Made by a program: the position numbers and the translations under genes. Positions 26,751-37,915 of a stretch of DNA of 64,000 nt are shown here, piece by piece. The stretch's first letter is position 1. Every line of letters starts with the position of its first letter. The notes under the pieces were generated by a model, which searched no databases, was not told where the DNA came from, and worked only from the letters and a program-made list of their open reading frames with translations. Source of the stretch: Plectrocnemia conspersa (lineage: Eukaryota > Arthropoda > Insecta > Trichoptera > Polycentropodidae); the NCBI GenBank assembly GCA_009617715.1, contig VTFK01000509.1, positions 62,001 to 126,000 on the forward strand. The letters run 5' to 3'.

Positions 26751-26817
26751 TCACATTACGTAGCTGTGGGGAGGTCCTGGCTGCGCTTGGTGATATATTC
26801 CACTAGGTGGGGCTCCA
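26751..26817 (-). CDS. Stam: STAM last coding exon
   Basis: Acceptor ATATATTTTAG. Encodes [21 protein letters not shown] and stops at TGA (26751-26753). The phase agrees with the AG left by exon 9. Confidence 0.9.
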
Positions 26818-29800
26818 CTAAAAATATATTTAATAATCAACAATTCATAGAAATATTTACAAATGATCCTTACATAAATGAATAAATGAAATCTGTGATT
26901 TTGATACAGACCTTGGTTGTGGGAGCGATGTGAACGGCAGATGTTGTCCAGGCCCCGAAAGCTGAGGCGTCTGCGGCGGAGCGCCCGGCCCCGACATGTG
27001 TGGATGAGAGTTCATTTGGTTCATGGGTCCCAGCGGCGGAATGGGTCCGATCTGATGATTTTGATGAGGCAACATTCCGGGCGGTATGCTCATGTGTGAA
27101 GGTATCCCTGGCGGGTGTCCTCCAGGCATCATACCAGCGGCCGTGCCAGGAGGTGGGGGATGAGCGGGATGAGGAGCTTGTGTATAAAACGGAGGCATCG
27201 AGCTCATCGGTCCATACGCCGACGTTCCGTTATACATCTAAAATCAGTAGATACGTGGATTAGATCATGATAAGTTGTTTATGTTGTGATCTGTCAATAC
27301 ATACCATATGTGGCATCTGTTGAGGGTAATGCACCTGAGGCACTTGTCCCAAATGTGCCGGCTCTCTCATCAAAGTGTGGTAAAGATTGAGTGCATCTAC
27401 CAGATCTGAACTCAACTGAGTAAGATGCGCATGCTTCCTATCGACTTTCTCTAATTCTAAATCGATCAAAGGACCCATTCTATTGACTTCGGCTGAAAAT
27501 AGACAATAGTAATCATATATCTATCCTTTACGAGATTTCCTTTATAAGTGTCAAGAGCATTGATAGTTCATTACTTTCTCTCGACTACATTAAATAAATA
27601 CAGTTGAACCTCGAATAGTGTGAAAATTTCTATTGCTATTGTATCAATCATGAAATGCACATTTTTTCTAGGGTGTAGTATATATTTAGTATAATATAAA
27701 ACGTGCGTGATTTGTAAGACTAACGTTAAGAACTGTTGACTCATATATGCGTCATTTACAATTTTAACGCCAATGATCAAATGAGTTAGAGACAATGTTA
27801 TAAAAAGCTGTATCAAGATTTTCTCATTAAGCCGCAATACACGTACATGAGTAGATGTACATTGGATATAAACTAAGACTCTTTGGTAAAATTATTCAAG
27901 GATCAACTGTACATCTAACTTATTATTTTACCTTCAAGATACAGCATCTCTTGCGTATCGGTTGAGCTATCCTCTGGATTGGCATCGTTCAACAATGATA
28001 ACAAACGATCGATTTTAGCTTCGTTGATTTCTACTGGTTCATCCGGATCCGGAGAATGAGAACTCTCTATATTTTTTACTTCTACACTATCGTTAAACTG
28101 GACCGATTTTCGTTCATTTTCTAAAACATCAATACGATTAATTACTGTAAATTCATACAGCCGATATATATATACATACTGATCGCTTACTTTGAGTTTC
28201 AATAGACAGATCAGTTGTTACAAAGTTGGCCGGAAACAAACCGTCGCCTCGCTGATTATAACCCTTCCACCAATTCGGATCGCTCGAATCGGAAACATGA
28301 ACTGAAATCAAACATCAATCATTAAACAGAACTTATGCTAAAACATGACATTTTTAATACGTACTAATTTCTCCGGCTAAGAAGGTCAGCTCGTTATCTT
28401 CAGCTGCTTCAAAGTCATAGAGCGCCCGAACTTTATACGCCTCTTGTGTGACAGTAGAAGTCAATTGAGACATTGTCGGATACAACGAAGCCGAAGCCGA
28501 AGCTGAAGCTGAAGCTACAGCCGTTGCCTTTAAATTTAAACAATTCAGATTACTTTCTATAGAAGCATTAAAACTAAGCATGTTTTCGTCATATCTGCTA
28601 ATTGGTGATACTACGCGGAAAATTATCTTAAAATTAGATATTCCAAAAACACTACTAAACTCTGTCGATCGAATTATAAAGCAGAAATTTGAGGTGTGCC
28701 TTCCAAGATGATTTTGATTTGAAGAAATCAAAGAATATGAAAATAATTTTTAATTATTTAGTACTTCATACAAAAAGTGACATTCAAATGGAATTGATCC
28801 AAATCCAGTGCAACATGGTGCTAAAATAAAAAAAAATTCCGGGTTCATATTTATACATGCCAGAAGTAAGTTTGCAGAAAATATATTGACGATGTTTGGT
28901 AGTACGTTTATTTTATTTATTTATGTACAATTATATTTTAATTGAAAATGAATGTATTTAAACTGCCTCGTACGGAAACAGAAGCTGTACAATACCTGTA
29001 AAAACCTTGTTTTGTTGTATTCATGGAGTGTTCACTGTTCTTACCAAGACTCACTCGCCAGCACTTGTTTACATATTTTTTTACATAAACATATTTATGT
29101 AGAATACGTTTTAAAATTTAAGCAGGTTAGGTGTGAACGAGCGGTAGCGAGTGAGCATAGATCAAAACAGTGAACACCCCATGAATAACTCACTGCAACG
29201 AATCTACTTGAAAAATGTCATTTATAATTGTATATAAATGAATAAATGCTTTTTTTAAATAAATTTGACCCTCTGATAATAGGAAAGTATCGTACAATTA
29301 ACTTATTAAATATATTATTCAAACCAAGTTTTGGTACTTGTTTATTATTGCGGCACCACGTGCAAATTTTACAGTTGCAAAATGTCCATTTACAAATTAA
29401 CCATTAAACTGTTATTATATTAATTTAGGTTAGGTTTGGGTTTCAACAGCAAATGGACGTTACGCAACAGTTAAATTTTAGAGTGGTGCCATGATAATAA
29501 ACAAGCACTAAAAAAAATCAATGCATTTCGTCAATTATCTATATATTTTTTAGATCAGAAAACTGATGGATTGAACATCACACTATATACGGCAAATGGA
29601 AATAATTATTGCGGATTATCCTAAAAAGAGCTACTTAAAACATTATACTGTAACAGATGCGTTTTCATTTGAAATTCCTAATGCTTTCTTGCTCAGGCGC
29701 TAAGCAGGGACGGCATTTGAGGGGCCATGTGGGGCATTCCCCCCCCCCTTGAATTTAACCAGAAAATTGCATGTCATCTAATGAAATACTATGAATTTGA

Positions 29801-32800
29801 ATGAAATCGAAACATTAAAAAAATTAAAAATGACTGGCCAACTTTTGCCTCCCATCACTTTAAAATGATGTCCTTCATTTTAAACCAGAAATTTTCAGGT
29901 TATCCGTCAAAGAAAATCTAAAAAAACAGACTTAATCTATCCTAAAAATATTTTTTAAAATGTATTTTCAGTGAAATCATAACGGAATACATTTTCACCA
30001 GTAGATACATATTTTTAACAGTAACAATATAATTTATCTGGCAAGTGCAATTAAAATTATATATTTTCAACTTTTCCATACGTAGTAATAAATACATTTA
30101 TATACTTATCATTATTTATTCACATGCAATGTATAAATGTTACAGTGAATGTGTATTCTTCAGTGAAGTTATATTTTCTCTAGTGAAGTCCAAATACATT
30201 TTCACTAGTAAATATACATATATTTCTATTAGCGAAAATATAAATTATATCCTGCACTAAAATGACTATGAAACACAATTTGACAGTTGAGAAACCTCTG
30301 TTTGCTGTTCTAGTTTTAGAACTTTCATTAGGTTTAAAATACAGAGTAAGGCAACTCATCTCTCGGGGAAAATAACCGGAATGAGAAATACAGACAGACG
30401 TCACATAAAATGTGTTTAGCAAAGTATATTCAAACCACTTCTGATATGAGTGTTAATTAAAATATATTCAAACCGAATTTTGGTCAATAGGTGGGCGCAA
30501 AAAAAACAATTATCACTTCTCCGAAATCAAAAATTCAGATGAAAAGCAATAAAATCGTGTCGGCGCCGTCGCAATAGGAATGCTCGGTAATGAGCGTTTC
30601 CACTGCAACAGCATGATTTTATTTGCTTTTGACGTGGATTTTTGACTTCTAAGAAGGGATAATTGTTTTTTGCGCTCTTCTATTGGTCAAAATTCGGTTT
30701 AGATATTGCTTCATTTACAATCGCCCATCATCAACCGTTTATGCGGTTAAAGTTTTGAATGTCTATTTCTCCGACCTTTCGGCCTTCATGTCTCGCAGTG
30801 GGAGCTGCCGGCTTATCATACCAATAGCCGGGCAGATGTGAAATCTCTCGTACACTTTACATCCCGACGATTGTGATCTAAATTTAAGGAATACGAAAAG
30901 AATTTTCCAGAATCGCTTTTTATATCACTTCAACGCTCAGTATGGAACTTTTTTAAAAGTTTGATGTTTATTGCTTTGTCATACTTTAGGAATAATTTAC
31001 AATGTTTAAAAAATAATTTACGATCAAATTAACTAGCATCTAGTGTTTAAACAAAGACCTCTTTAATGGTCCTTCACATGGAAGTCAGCAGCGGCAATAA
31101 AAATAATTATGCCTTGAAATATTTTTTTCTGAAAATATAAACATTGATCTATACATGGCAGCACAAAACGCTTTAGTTTTTGCAGGTAAATACTACCAGA
31201 CCCATCGTTAAACATCAGAAGTCATAAAATGTATCGCTACTCATCCCATGAGCAGCGGACAAAGCGGGTAGAAATTACTCGACCCATTGGGTAGTGTTTG
31301 AGTATATGACAATGTGAAATCGCTAACTGCTCACTTAATTTAATGCTTTTTAAGTCTCTTTACAAAATAAAAGAGGAATGATTAAGTGGATACATAGTAC
31401 TCGAAGAGTCTAAAAACTCTTTTCTTGTTGGGGAAAATGCATAGCATGTGGACTAATTAGAAAAAAGTTTTTATATATCTATAAGAAAAAGTATTTATTT
31501 TGAGATTTTTCAAGAAGCGAAAATGACTCGAAAATAAAAAAATCGTGCAAAAATAAACCGAATGAGTCATGAGTAAATCTTTTTAAAAACTTATTGAGAA
31601 ACAACATTGATCCAATCACCGAGAAGGCCGAGAGCTCACCAAAAAGCAAAAAGATACTGTCGAATGAAAGATGATGATGAACACAACTTACAGTATTTCT
31701 CGGTGATGACTGTTTGCTCTCTTGCAACGACAGTTCGATCGCTCTTTCGATATCGTCCTGCTCTTTCTGGGCCAACACGGCCGACGAAGAAGAATTGAAC
31801 GTTCTAGAGCTATATTCTTTTTTCCTAGACGGCTGTGTCAAATATAAACTAATTAGACTTCAAACTCTAACAACATTATCTTATCAAATCTAATAATAGA
31901 CAAACCATATCGGAAACGTCGTTGAAATCAACGCCTTCGCTCTTCAACTTGGCCATCAGCGACGGAATAAGATTCAGCTGCGGATCCGACTTGAATTCTC
32001 CTTCGCACCACTTCTTCAACAGCCCTTTAAACTTCTGGGCCACCGGCGGCTGAGCCCTGGATAGCAATTTTCTATATTCAGTCTCAAAGTCCCTCGACGC
32101 AATCTCCAGGTGGAAATTGCGTCCACAGTTGTTCACGCAAGCATCCAACAGCTGAAAGATAAGTATGTTAATATTGACAAATATACTTGTATGCGTGCAT
32201 TTAAGATAGTACTTACGGTTATCGCTTGGACAACTATGTGAGGGTCTTGATTACCGAGTCGTTTGACGATTGAACGCAGACAATCTTTAGCATTGAGCGA
32301 CGATGTGCCGACTTTGTCGCATATATCCATTATATGACCCCAGTCCTCTGAGGTATTCTTCTCGCTGGTTGCCTTTTCTAAATAAGCATTAATAAAAAAA
32401 ATTAAATTAATCATCAACATCAAATTTCAGTAAACTTTAAACTTTTAAGCAAATATATTTGAACTGATACTATTGTTCTTTTACAATAACATAAGTCAAA
32501 ATTCTTTAAATGTTTCATATCATATTACCAAAAAATCAATGTGAAATTTTATCAGGTAGAAGCAATATTAGATTAGATAAAACGAATTATGATTAATAAT
32601 AATTTAACAAGAATTGTTATTAAAAAGATGATAATGAAAATGTTAATTTAATCAATTTTAGAATATTTTTAAATTACAAAAAGAATTGTAATAGACGTTT
32701 TAAAACCAGTTTTAGCCAAAAGTTCCAAACAAATCTAAATTCTATGAAAGCTTCTGAACTTGTTTGTCATTTGCGTTCGAAGCATAGCAACCTCGCAGAT

Positions 32801-35800
32801 AAGCCACTAAATATTATTTTTAATATTACATTGCAAATTCAGAAATGTCAAACGAAGATGATAAGTCGCTACTTTGAGCATCTTATTTAGCTACTCTTTG
32901 AATATGTAAAATGAGAAAAAAAACAGTGAGAAGTTAATAAAGCCTCGCATCTTAGATGCAGCTTCGGAACTTTTAAGTGTTAATGCTGCTGAAAAACTTA
33001 CTGCTTTTGAACACTTGATATGGCCATCGATATTGAATATAATAATGCAAATAAGTAAAGATAAAGTAATAAAGATGTTATGCACTTCAACTAGATGAAT
33101 CAACTGATGTGAATTTTCATGCTATCCTACTTTGCTTTATGAGGTTATAGTAAAGCTGAAGATTTTAGGGAGGAACTTCTTTATTGCCTTGAATTACCTA
33201 AACGGACTACTAGTTCAGAAATAATTACCGCTCTTGATGAGTACATACAAGCGCAGATGTGTCGGTGTGTGCAGACGGTGCTACAACATTACCGAATATC
33301 GCTCTTGAGTGAAGTTTTAAAAATAAAGTCGCTCATCTTTTTAAACATCAAATGTCTCTGTTTTTAATATGTTTAAAATAACGAAGGAATGCATCATTTT
33401 ATGATGACATACCACTTAGCAGAAACAGAACAAAACTCAGTGAAACGAAAGCCGTTTCATCGAAGCAGATAGCGAAAACCATTTTTTATTTTACGCAAAC
33501 ATTCGGATGGAAAGCACAGTTTTGCGACGAACCTGCTTCTTAGATAAGCGTTAAACCAGTGCTCTTCAACCTTTTTACATCCGCAGCCCGGCAAAAATGG
33601 GAAAAATATTTCGCAGAAATGGCGTCAACCCAAAATAAAAACCAATGTTAGATAGAATATTATTTATTTAATCTAATGCTATAAATTTTAGTGCGACATT
33701 TGCTGCTGCTTTTTTGCAAGCAAATTTGATATACGTGGTTGCAGCGTGTTTTCTAAGACGAAGCGCTGAACTAACATCCAATCGATTCCTCTGTTTGGTT
33801 TTTATTACTGACATAGATGAAAAAGTCTTTTCACACATATATGAAGTTGAAAAGTCTACCAAGGCTGTGTCTCATCAGTAGGGGATTCCCTGAATTTTAT
33901 ACTCCCCGAATCGGATGAAAGTTTGCACGGGCCGGCGCCGGTCCGTGGACCACCAGGTTAAAGACCACTGCGTTAAACGATAATAAAAAATGGGATTTTC
34001 CAACATTTTGTTTTGTGTAAGGAACGAATTCTGCAAATTTCGGTCATAGTAGACACCGCTGATAAACGTTTTATTCACAAATGTTTTTCAAAGGCGTAAA
34101 AGTATTTTTTTGTTGAGTAGAACCATCTCATTGTACATATAACACTTTGAAACAGATAAATGCGCATAAAGGACCATGGATTTTGGAGCTGCACTAGTCA
34201 CTCACGTATATTGAAAGAAAAACGACTACCCGTGCTGCTCAAGTATACGAAATTTTTTCATTCTAAGATTTTTTCAAATTTCATTTGAGATAGTATAAAC
34301 AAATATTTTACGAATATTCGATTGAGAACCGTAATACCAACACCTTTGATTCATAAAAACATTAAAAAGTCAAAGATTCATGACACACAATGCAACGATT
34401 AATCAAAAAATTAAATAAACTGATTATGTTGAAGATAAAAAAATGAGTAAGAGGTGTTGAAAAAGATTGATTACGATCCAACTGAGTATGAATACAAAAT
34501 TTAAGAAAGTTCTCTCTATGCAATTGACTTTGGTTGACCCTTTAACTGTTCAAAGGCACTTAATTAAAATAGGATTGAAGGGGTATGTGAAAAACTGTTC
34601 ACAATTGGCAATAATGGGTCAATTCAAATTTATGACTGCTTTTCGGCAACTGGACTTTGACATCTGGTATTAAATAAAACAGTATTAGAAAATGATTAAA
34701 AAACACACTAAATCATCTGAATTTCGTTTTCAGGGCCACGATTTTTATTTTCAGAAAGACAACAACCACAGACAAGTAATATGTTAAGAAAATATTTGGA
34801 AAACAAAAGCGAGAAAATAAATAAAAACCTTATTTACACCACCTCAATATAATTGAGCATTAAATAGGACTCAGCATAAAAGGGTAATAAAACATTCCAA
34901 TTCAACAAGTTCTGATAGAAGAATGGTTGCAAATATACAAAAGTGATACTATATAAAAACTTTTTGAAAGTATGCCTGAAAGAATTAAGTTTTAGTTGTG
35001 TTGTATATATTTTTAAGATTATTTTATACATTTTAGGTTGTAAATTATATGTTTAAGTAAATATTAAATGAATAAAAACATTACTTTTATTTATTCTCCT
35101 TAAAAGTTTTATACAGTAGTGAATAAGTCAGTTCCAGTTCACTTGATTCACATGGAAATACACGAGAGACCAGCCCTGAACTCGTCACCAGTGGAGTTCA
35201 CGCCAAATCGACTCAGAAAACCTAGTACAAGTCTAGACCTTCAAGGCAAAGTGCGGAGAAAAATAGTCTTTTTACCCTAATGGTCAGATATTGAAGAGTT
35301 AAATTGAGCTTTGAAACGACTCGGATATTACTGGTCTATTTGTTAACTAGCTCAAAAAATACACATTTCCAACACTTACAGGGATGAAATTTATTTCTCA
35401 GTTTATTGCGCGAATGTCCATTAAATGGTTTAAGAGCACTTGCAAAAAGGCCAAATACAAAGGAATAAGTTCATACATCATTAGCAATATTGCGGATTTT
35501 TCAAGTCTAACAAGTCACTTATTGGACAATAGCAAATAGTGTTTCTGCCCCCGAATAACAAATATTAACAGGAGCAGTGTATCTCAAACTAGGGTCAGTA
35601 TTTAAATCAATTTTTGGGCAATATTTAATATTAGATGGCCAATATTTATATTTATTAATACAGGTTTGACATATTTGAAACCACGAATTCCAACAACTTG
35701 GCGCTGCAATGAAAAGAAAACTGAGATCAAGCTTTCAAAATGTAACTTGAACTATGACATGCAAAATTAGAGAAGTAGAGCTTTTGAAAAACTATTTCCA

Positions 35801-36600
35801 CAGCTGAATACATATATTGATGAAAATGAGTTTAACATTGATGACGATATCTTTGAGGTGATGAAACAACAAAAGAATTTCTAGGTCAACTAGATTAATT
35901 CTACATACCCCTTTTTTGAGAAAACTATGTCAAAACGAAGATTTGAAAAAATTAGACAATTTTTATAATATTAATACGTATGATCCTAAAAATCATCCGA
36001 ACCCCAAACTTCTCTAAAATTAAAATAAATTCAGCTAAAAAACCTTTAGAAAAACAAGGGTGAAATAATAGCCTATATATTAATTGTAGTTAATTTAAAT
36101 TTGAAACGAGTCCGCGAGCCATAATTTTTTTCAGAAACAATGAACGTATATTTAGTATTATTGTGTATTTTGTTCGCAATTACCCCACCATCGCCTGATC
36201 ATTTATTGTTTACCACACATTAACTCGATTCAGTATTACATGACGACATATGACGAAATGTTTGAAAACGTTTAACCAAAATGATGTACATACAAGTTCA
36301 AGGCGAAGTGTAATTCGATCGACGTAAAAAACGTCGCAGTTACCCGATCGAGTATAAATCGACAGAATCGGATCGTGCAGCGACTCGGGAAGCGATATTG
36401 GGGAGGTAAAAGCGAACGACCTTCCCCGACGAGCTGGGGCAAGGTTAAAGAACTTTGGGCGAAATGACGTGACCCATTCGAGGGTGTCCGCTTTGACTCC
36501 GCTATGGTGTCTGTGTCTGTGTCCTTGACTGTCTGCTTTGACGGGGCGGATTCTCACCGACGTCGGTGTCGAAAGGCGAGCTGAATCCGAAGATACCCAT
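26751..36600 (-). CDS. Stam: STAM, ESCRT-0 signal-transducing adaptor (10 coding exons)
   Basis: STAM pairs with Hrs as ESCRT-0 on early endosomes and binds ubiquitinated receptors for lysosomal sorting. Exons (minus): 36558-36600, 32217-32377, 31906-32151, 31692-31832, 28365-28527, 28191-28301, 27932-28120, 27305-27492, 26912-27237, 26751-26817. All junctions have GT and AG, and the phases join to give 545 codons including the TGA stop, like the roughly 540 residues of vertebrate STAM. Domains: VHS about 1-145 (starts [20 protein letters not shown]), UIM about 174-190 (core [11 protein letters not shown]), SH3 about 226-285 ([15 protein letters not shown], then DPNWWKG and GLFPANFV), GAT-like Hrs-binding helices about 300-405 ([19 protein letters not shown]), and a Pro/Met/Gly-rich tail 415-544. 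Intron 1 (4.2 kb) and intron 4 (3.2 kb) hold transposons. The start is the conserved MGIFG. Confidence 0.96.
26912..27237 (-). CDS. Stam: STAM coding exon 9 (Pro/Met-rich)
   Basis: Acceptor CTGATTTTAG, donor GTCTGT. 108 codons rich in Pro, Met, His and Gly (for example [15 protein letters not shown]), a low-complexity tail common in insect STAM. Opposed frames at this place are shadows of it. Confidence 0.92.
27305..27492 (-). CDS. Stam: STAM coding exon 8 (GAT-like helices)
   Basis: Acceptor TCTATTTTCAG, donor GTATGT. Encodes [20 protein letters not shown] then [19 protein letters not shown], the coiled segment by which STAM pairs with Hrs. Confidence 0.95.
27932..28120 (-). CDS. Stam: STAM coding exon 7
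   Basis: Acceptor GATGTTTTAG, donor GTAAAA. Encodes [18 protein letters not shown], an acidic linker and [18 protein letters not shown] to EMLYLEG, the start of the helical Hrs-binding region. Confidence 0.94.
28191..28301 (-). CDS. Stam: STAM coding exon 6 (SH3, second part)
   Basis: Acceptor TGATTTCAG, donor GTAAGC. Encodes [32 protein letters not shown]; the double Trp and the Pro of the SH3 ligand groove are present. Confidence 0.95.
28365..28527 (-). CDS. Stam: STAM coding exon 5 (SH3, first part)
   Basis: Encodes an Ala-Ser dipeptide run, then LYPTM and the first SH3 strands [20 protein letters not shown]. Donor GTACGT. The acceptor I chose (TTTAAAG at 28528-28530) is the only AG in the right phase, but its pyrimidine tract is poor, so this edge is less sure than the others. 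Confidence 0.88.
28475..28516 (-). repeat. Stam: Hexamer repeat inside STAM exon 5
   Basis: Repeated GAAGC(C/T) units on the plus strand encode five to six Ala-Ser dipeptides just before the SH3 domain. It is a candidate for length polymorphism in the protein. Confidence 0.8.
29019..29186. mobile_element. Short MITE in STAM intron 4
   Basis: About 168 bp with inverted ends ATTCATGGAGTGTTCACTGTT, whose right end reads AACAGTGAACACCCCATGAAT. Inside are further inverted matches around ACTCACTCGCC / GAGTGAGC. No coding capacity. The superfamily is not clear. Confidence 0.75.
29329..29514. mobile_element. Palindromic MITE in STAM intron 4
   Basis: Inverted arms of about 60 bp: TACTTGTTTATTATTGCGGC on the left and the inverted ATGATAATAAACAAGCACTA on the right. 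The inner part (CAGTTGCAAAATGTCCATTT and its inverted mate) and the CCTAACCTAA-type sequence are shared with the 5' edge of the composite repeat 3' half (8095, 20579, 52900), so the two families are related. Confidence 0.75.
29715..30700 (+). repeat. Composite repeat, copy B (in STAM intron 4)
   Basis: Same order of blocks as copy A: C/G-rich start, TGCATGTCATCTAATGAAAT, CAGTGAAATCATAACGGAAT, TTTCCATACGTAGTAATAAA, TTTGACAGTTGAGAAACC, and then a fold-back from about 30480 to 30700. In the fold-back GTCAATAGGTGGGCGCAAAA to CGTCGCAATAGGAATGCTCG is mirrored by a reverse-complement arm ending in TTGCGCTCTTCTATTGGTCA. Confidence 0.75.
30701..31691. other. STAM intron 4, 5' part
   Basis: No exon or repeat with clear edges. 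It holds moderately GC-rich patches at 30760-30900 and 31180-31290 that I cannot assign. Confidence 0.35.
31692..31832 (-). CDS. Stam: STAM coding exon 4 (UIM)
   Basis: Acceptor TTTGACACAG, donor GTAAGT. Encodes a Ser-rich linker and the ubiquitin-interacting motif [17 protein letters not shown], with the invariant Ala-x-x-x-Ser spacing of UIMs. Confidence 0.95.
31906..32151 (-). CDS. Stam: STAM coding exon 3 (VHS)
   Basis: Acceptor ATCTTTCAG, donor GTTTGT. Encodes [20 protein letters not shown] to DFNDVSDM (residues 69-150), which completes the VHS domain. Confidence 0.96.
32217..32377 (-). CDS. Stam: STAM coding exon 2 (VHS)
   Basis: Acceptor TTATTTAG, donor GTAAGT. Encodes [20 protein letters not shown] to VVQAIT (residues 15-68), the first helices of the VHS domain. 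Confidence 0.96.
32730..33350 (+). mobile_element. hAT (ZBED-type) transposase remnant in STAM intron 1
   Basis: Plus-strand frames give [20 protein letters not shown] near 32745-32805 (BED-like zinc finger end), [15 protein letters not shown] near 32956-33000, then [18 protein letters not shown] near 33085-33140 and [10 protein letters not shown] near 33262-33290. These match the order of ZBED5/Buster-like hAT transposases (LDESTDVSxHAxLL, DGA). Multiple frameshifts and stops. It runs opposite to STAM. Confidence 0.75.
33557..33970 (-). mobile_element. Non-autonomous hAT element with exact 8-bp duplication
   Basis: 414 bp. Ends CAGTGCTCTTCAACCTTTT and, inverted, CAGTGGTCTTTAACCTGG. An identical 8-bp sequence CGTTAAAC lies on each side (33549-33556 and 33971-33978), the hallmark of hAT insertion. 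Inside, the minus strand (33668-33862) encodes the C-terminal hAT block with [20 protein letters not shown] and [11 protein letters not shown], so it derives from a ZBED-type hAT by internal deletion. Confidence 0.93.
34085..35490 (+). mobile_element. Tc1-like transposase remnant in STAM intron 1
   Basis: Plus-strand fragments in Tc1 order: an open piece at 34467-34673 with [20 protein letters not shown] (second HTH), then [11 protein letters not shown] near 34748-34780 (family FQQDNxPxHT, second catalytic Asp) and a C-terminal EELN-ALKR stretch near 35296-35320 (family WNELKR). Heavily mutated; element ends were not found. Confidence 0.65.
35590..36020 (+). mobile_element. piggyBac-like transposase fragment in STAM intron 1
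   Basis: Plus-strand residues [11 protein letters not shown] near 35852-35882 and [29 protein letters not shown] near 35927-36017 match the first part of piggyBac transposases (family form MSRxRFxxIxxFLHF...DP...PKLxKI). Stops interrupt it, and no terminal repeats were found. Confidence 0.5.
36558..36600 (-). CDS. Stam: STAM coding exon 1
   Basis: Encodes [14 protein letters not shown] plus the first base of a Glu codon. Donor GTGAGA at 36557. It was located by the conserved N-terminus of STAM; the split codon G|AA is completed by exon 2. The exon lies in a CpG-rich stretch. Confidence 0.93.
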
Positions 36601-36690
36601 GATGCAGCCGAACGATGACTAACAACAACCGAGTGACATCTCCCTACTCGCCACTTTGGCAACACGGATCGGCGCTACCAACCTGACAAA
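36601..36690 (-). promoter_or_regulatory. Stam: Probable STAM 5' UTR and promoter region
   Basis: Immediately upstream of the STAM ATG and CpG-containing, in contrast to the AT-rich DNA beyond 36690. No TATA box at a convincing distance. Inferred from position and composition only. Confidence 0.3.
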
Positions 36691-37610
36691 AAATCATGGC
36701 CACGAATACGATTATTGCGGTTGACATTTTTTTTTTCGATTATTTTGTTTTGCGCATCAATTATATTGAAAAAAAACTCAATACCAAATTAATTAAAATT
36801 ATTTTACTACAGTATCATTATACAAAATATTTTTCTTTAGCTGCTAAAATCGTCAAATATAACGTTATATGCTTAAATTGCTAATTATTTATATTATATC
36901 TCAAAAATATATTTTTTAAAAAAAAAAATATTTTAAGCTTATTTTCAGAGTTTTTTTTAATTTTTTAAACAAATTACTTATACAACCAATTATGCAATTA
37001 AAAAAACAGATAAAGTATATATTATGTGGATATGCGATAATTTGCAAAAAATCGTAATCCAAATGCAAAAGTTGGAAAAATTTATGCTCGAAATACGTAT
37101 TTCTAACTGATATATAAAATTGTCGTACATGAAGTGGTCGATTTTTTTTGAATAAGTGAAAAACGTTTTTTTTTTAACTACATTTACAGAAATTGTATTT
37201 TACCAAAAATTTAACAATGATTGTATCTAATATTTACAAAACTCTTTATTTCTAGAGGTTGTGAAGTTGTCACAGGCTTTTATAATATCACTCTGAATAT
37301 TAAATTTCACATATCAAAAAAATTAGTAAATGTTTAAAATTGTAATAATCTCTAAGGAAAATGTCATATTTTCGCGCTTCGCGGTTTGGATGACGTCCGG
37401 GTGGCGGCTGCCACTGCGCTCTGGCGCGTCACCTAATGCGCCGCACTTTTGCGCGAAGAAAACACGTATATTCCATCCAAGATGTTGAGCGCTCATCATC
37501 GTTGTGTTGGAAATAAGGGTGCGTGTACGCATGCATGCATACATACAGTTTTCCGCGAATTTGTTTACATCGATAGGAGAACATTACCAATACTAAATCA
37601 GGCAAGGGTA
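36691..37610. other. Intergenic DNA between STAM and a MITE
   Basis: AT-rich up to about 37360, then a GC-rich patch at 37370-37560 with overlapping minus-strand frames that have no recognised domain. No gene is supported. Confidence 0.35.
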
Positions 37611-37915
37611 GGGTGACCATACGTTGGAAATTTAATTAAAAAATATAATGTGTTATGTTTTTATTATAAATGATTGTCATGTTGTGTAATTATGTAATCA
37701 ATAAAACAATTCCTGTAATATACTGTTAGTATTTTTTTGAAATACTATATTAAACAGTTATTCAACCTGGAGAGTGATTCTAAAACTGCTATCATGTTTT
37801 TGAGTTAAATATATATATAAATAAACAAAATATGTAAGAAAGTGATATTTTACACTTTCCTCAACAAATTAAATTAAAAAAGTAAAAAATTAATTGTAAT
37901 TTCACATGGTCACCC
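37611..37915. mobile_element. MITE with GGGTGACCAT ends and TA duplication
   Basis: 305 bp. The left end GGGTGACCATACG and the inverted right end GGGTGACCATGTG form short TIRs, with TA on each side (37609-37610 and 37916-37917). The interior is AT-rich and noncoding. Confidence 0.78.

Noticed and set aside
26917..27263. Plus-strand frames opposite STAM exon 9
   Set aside because: Antisense shadows of the Pro/Met-rich STAM tail.
36138..36222. Short plus-strand frame starting [12 protein letters not shown], signal-peptide-like
   Set aside because: Only 27 codons, in an AT-rich STAM intron among transposon remnants, with no continuation.
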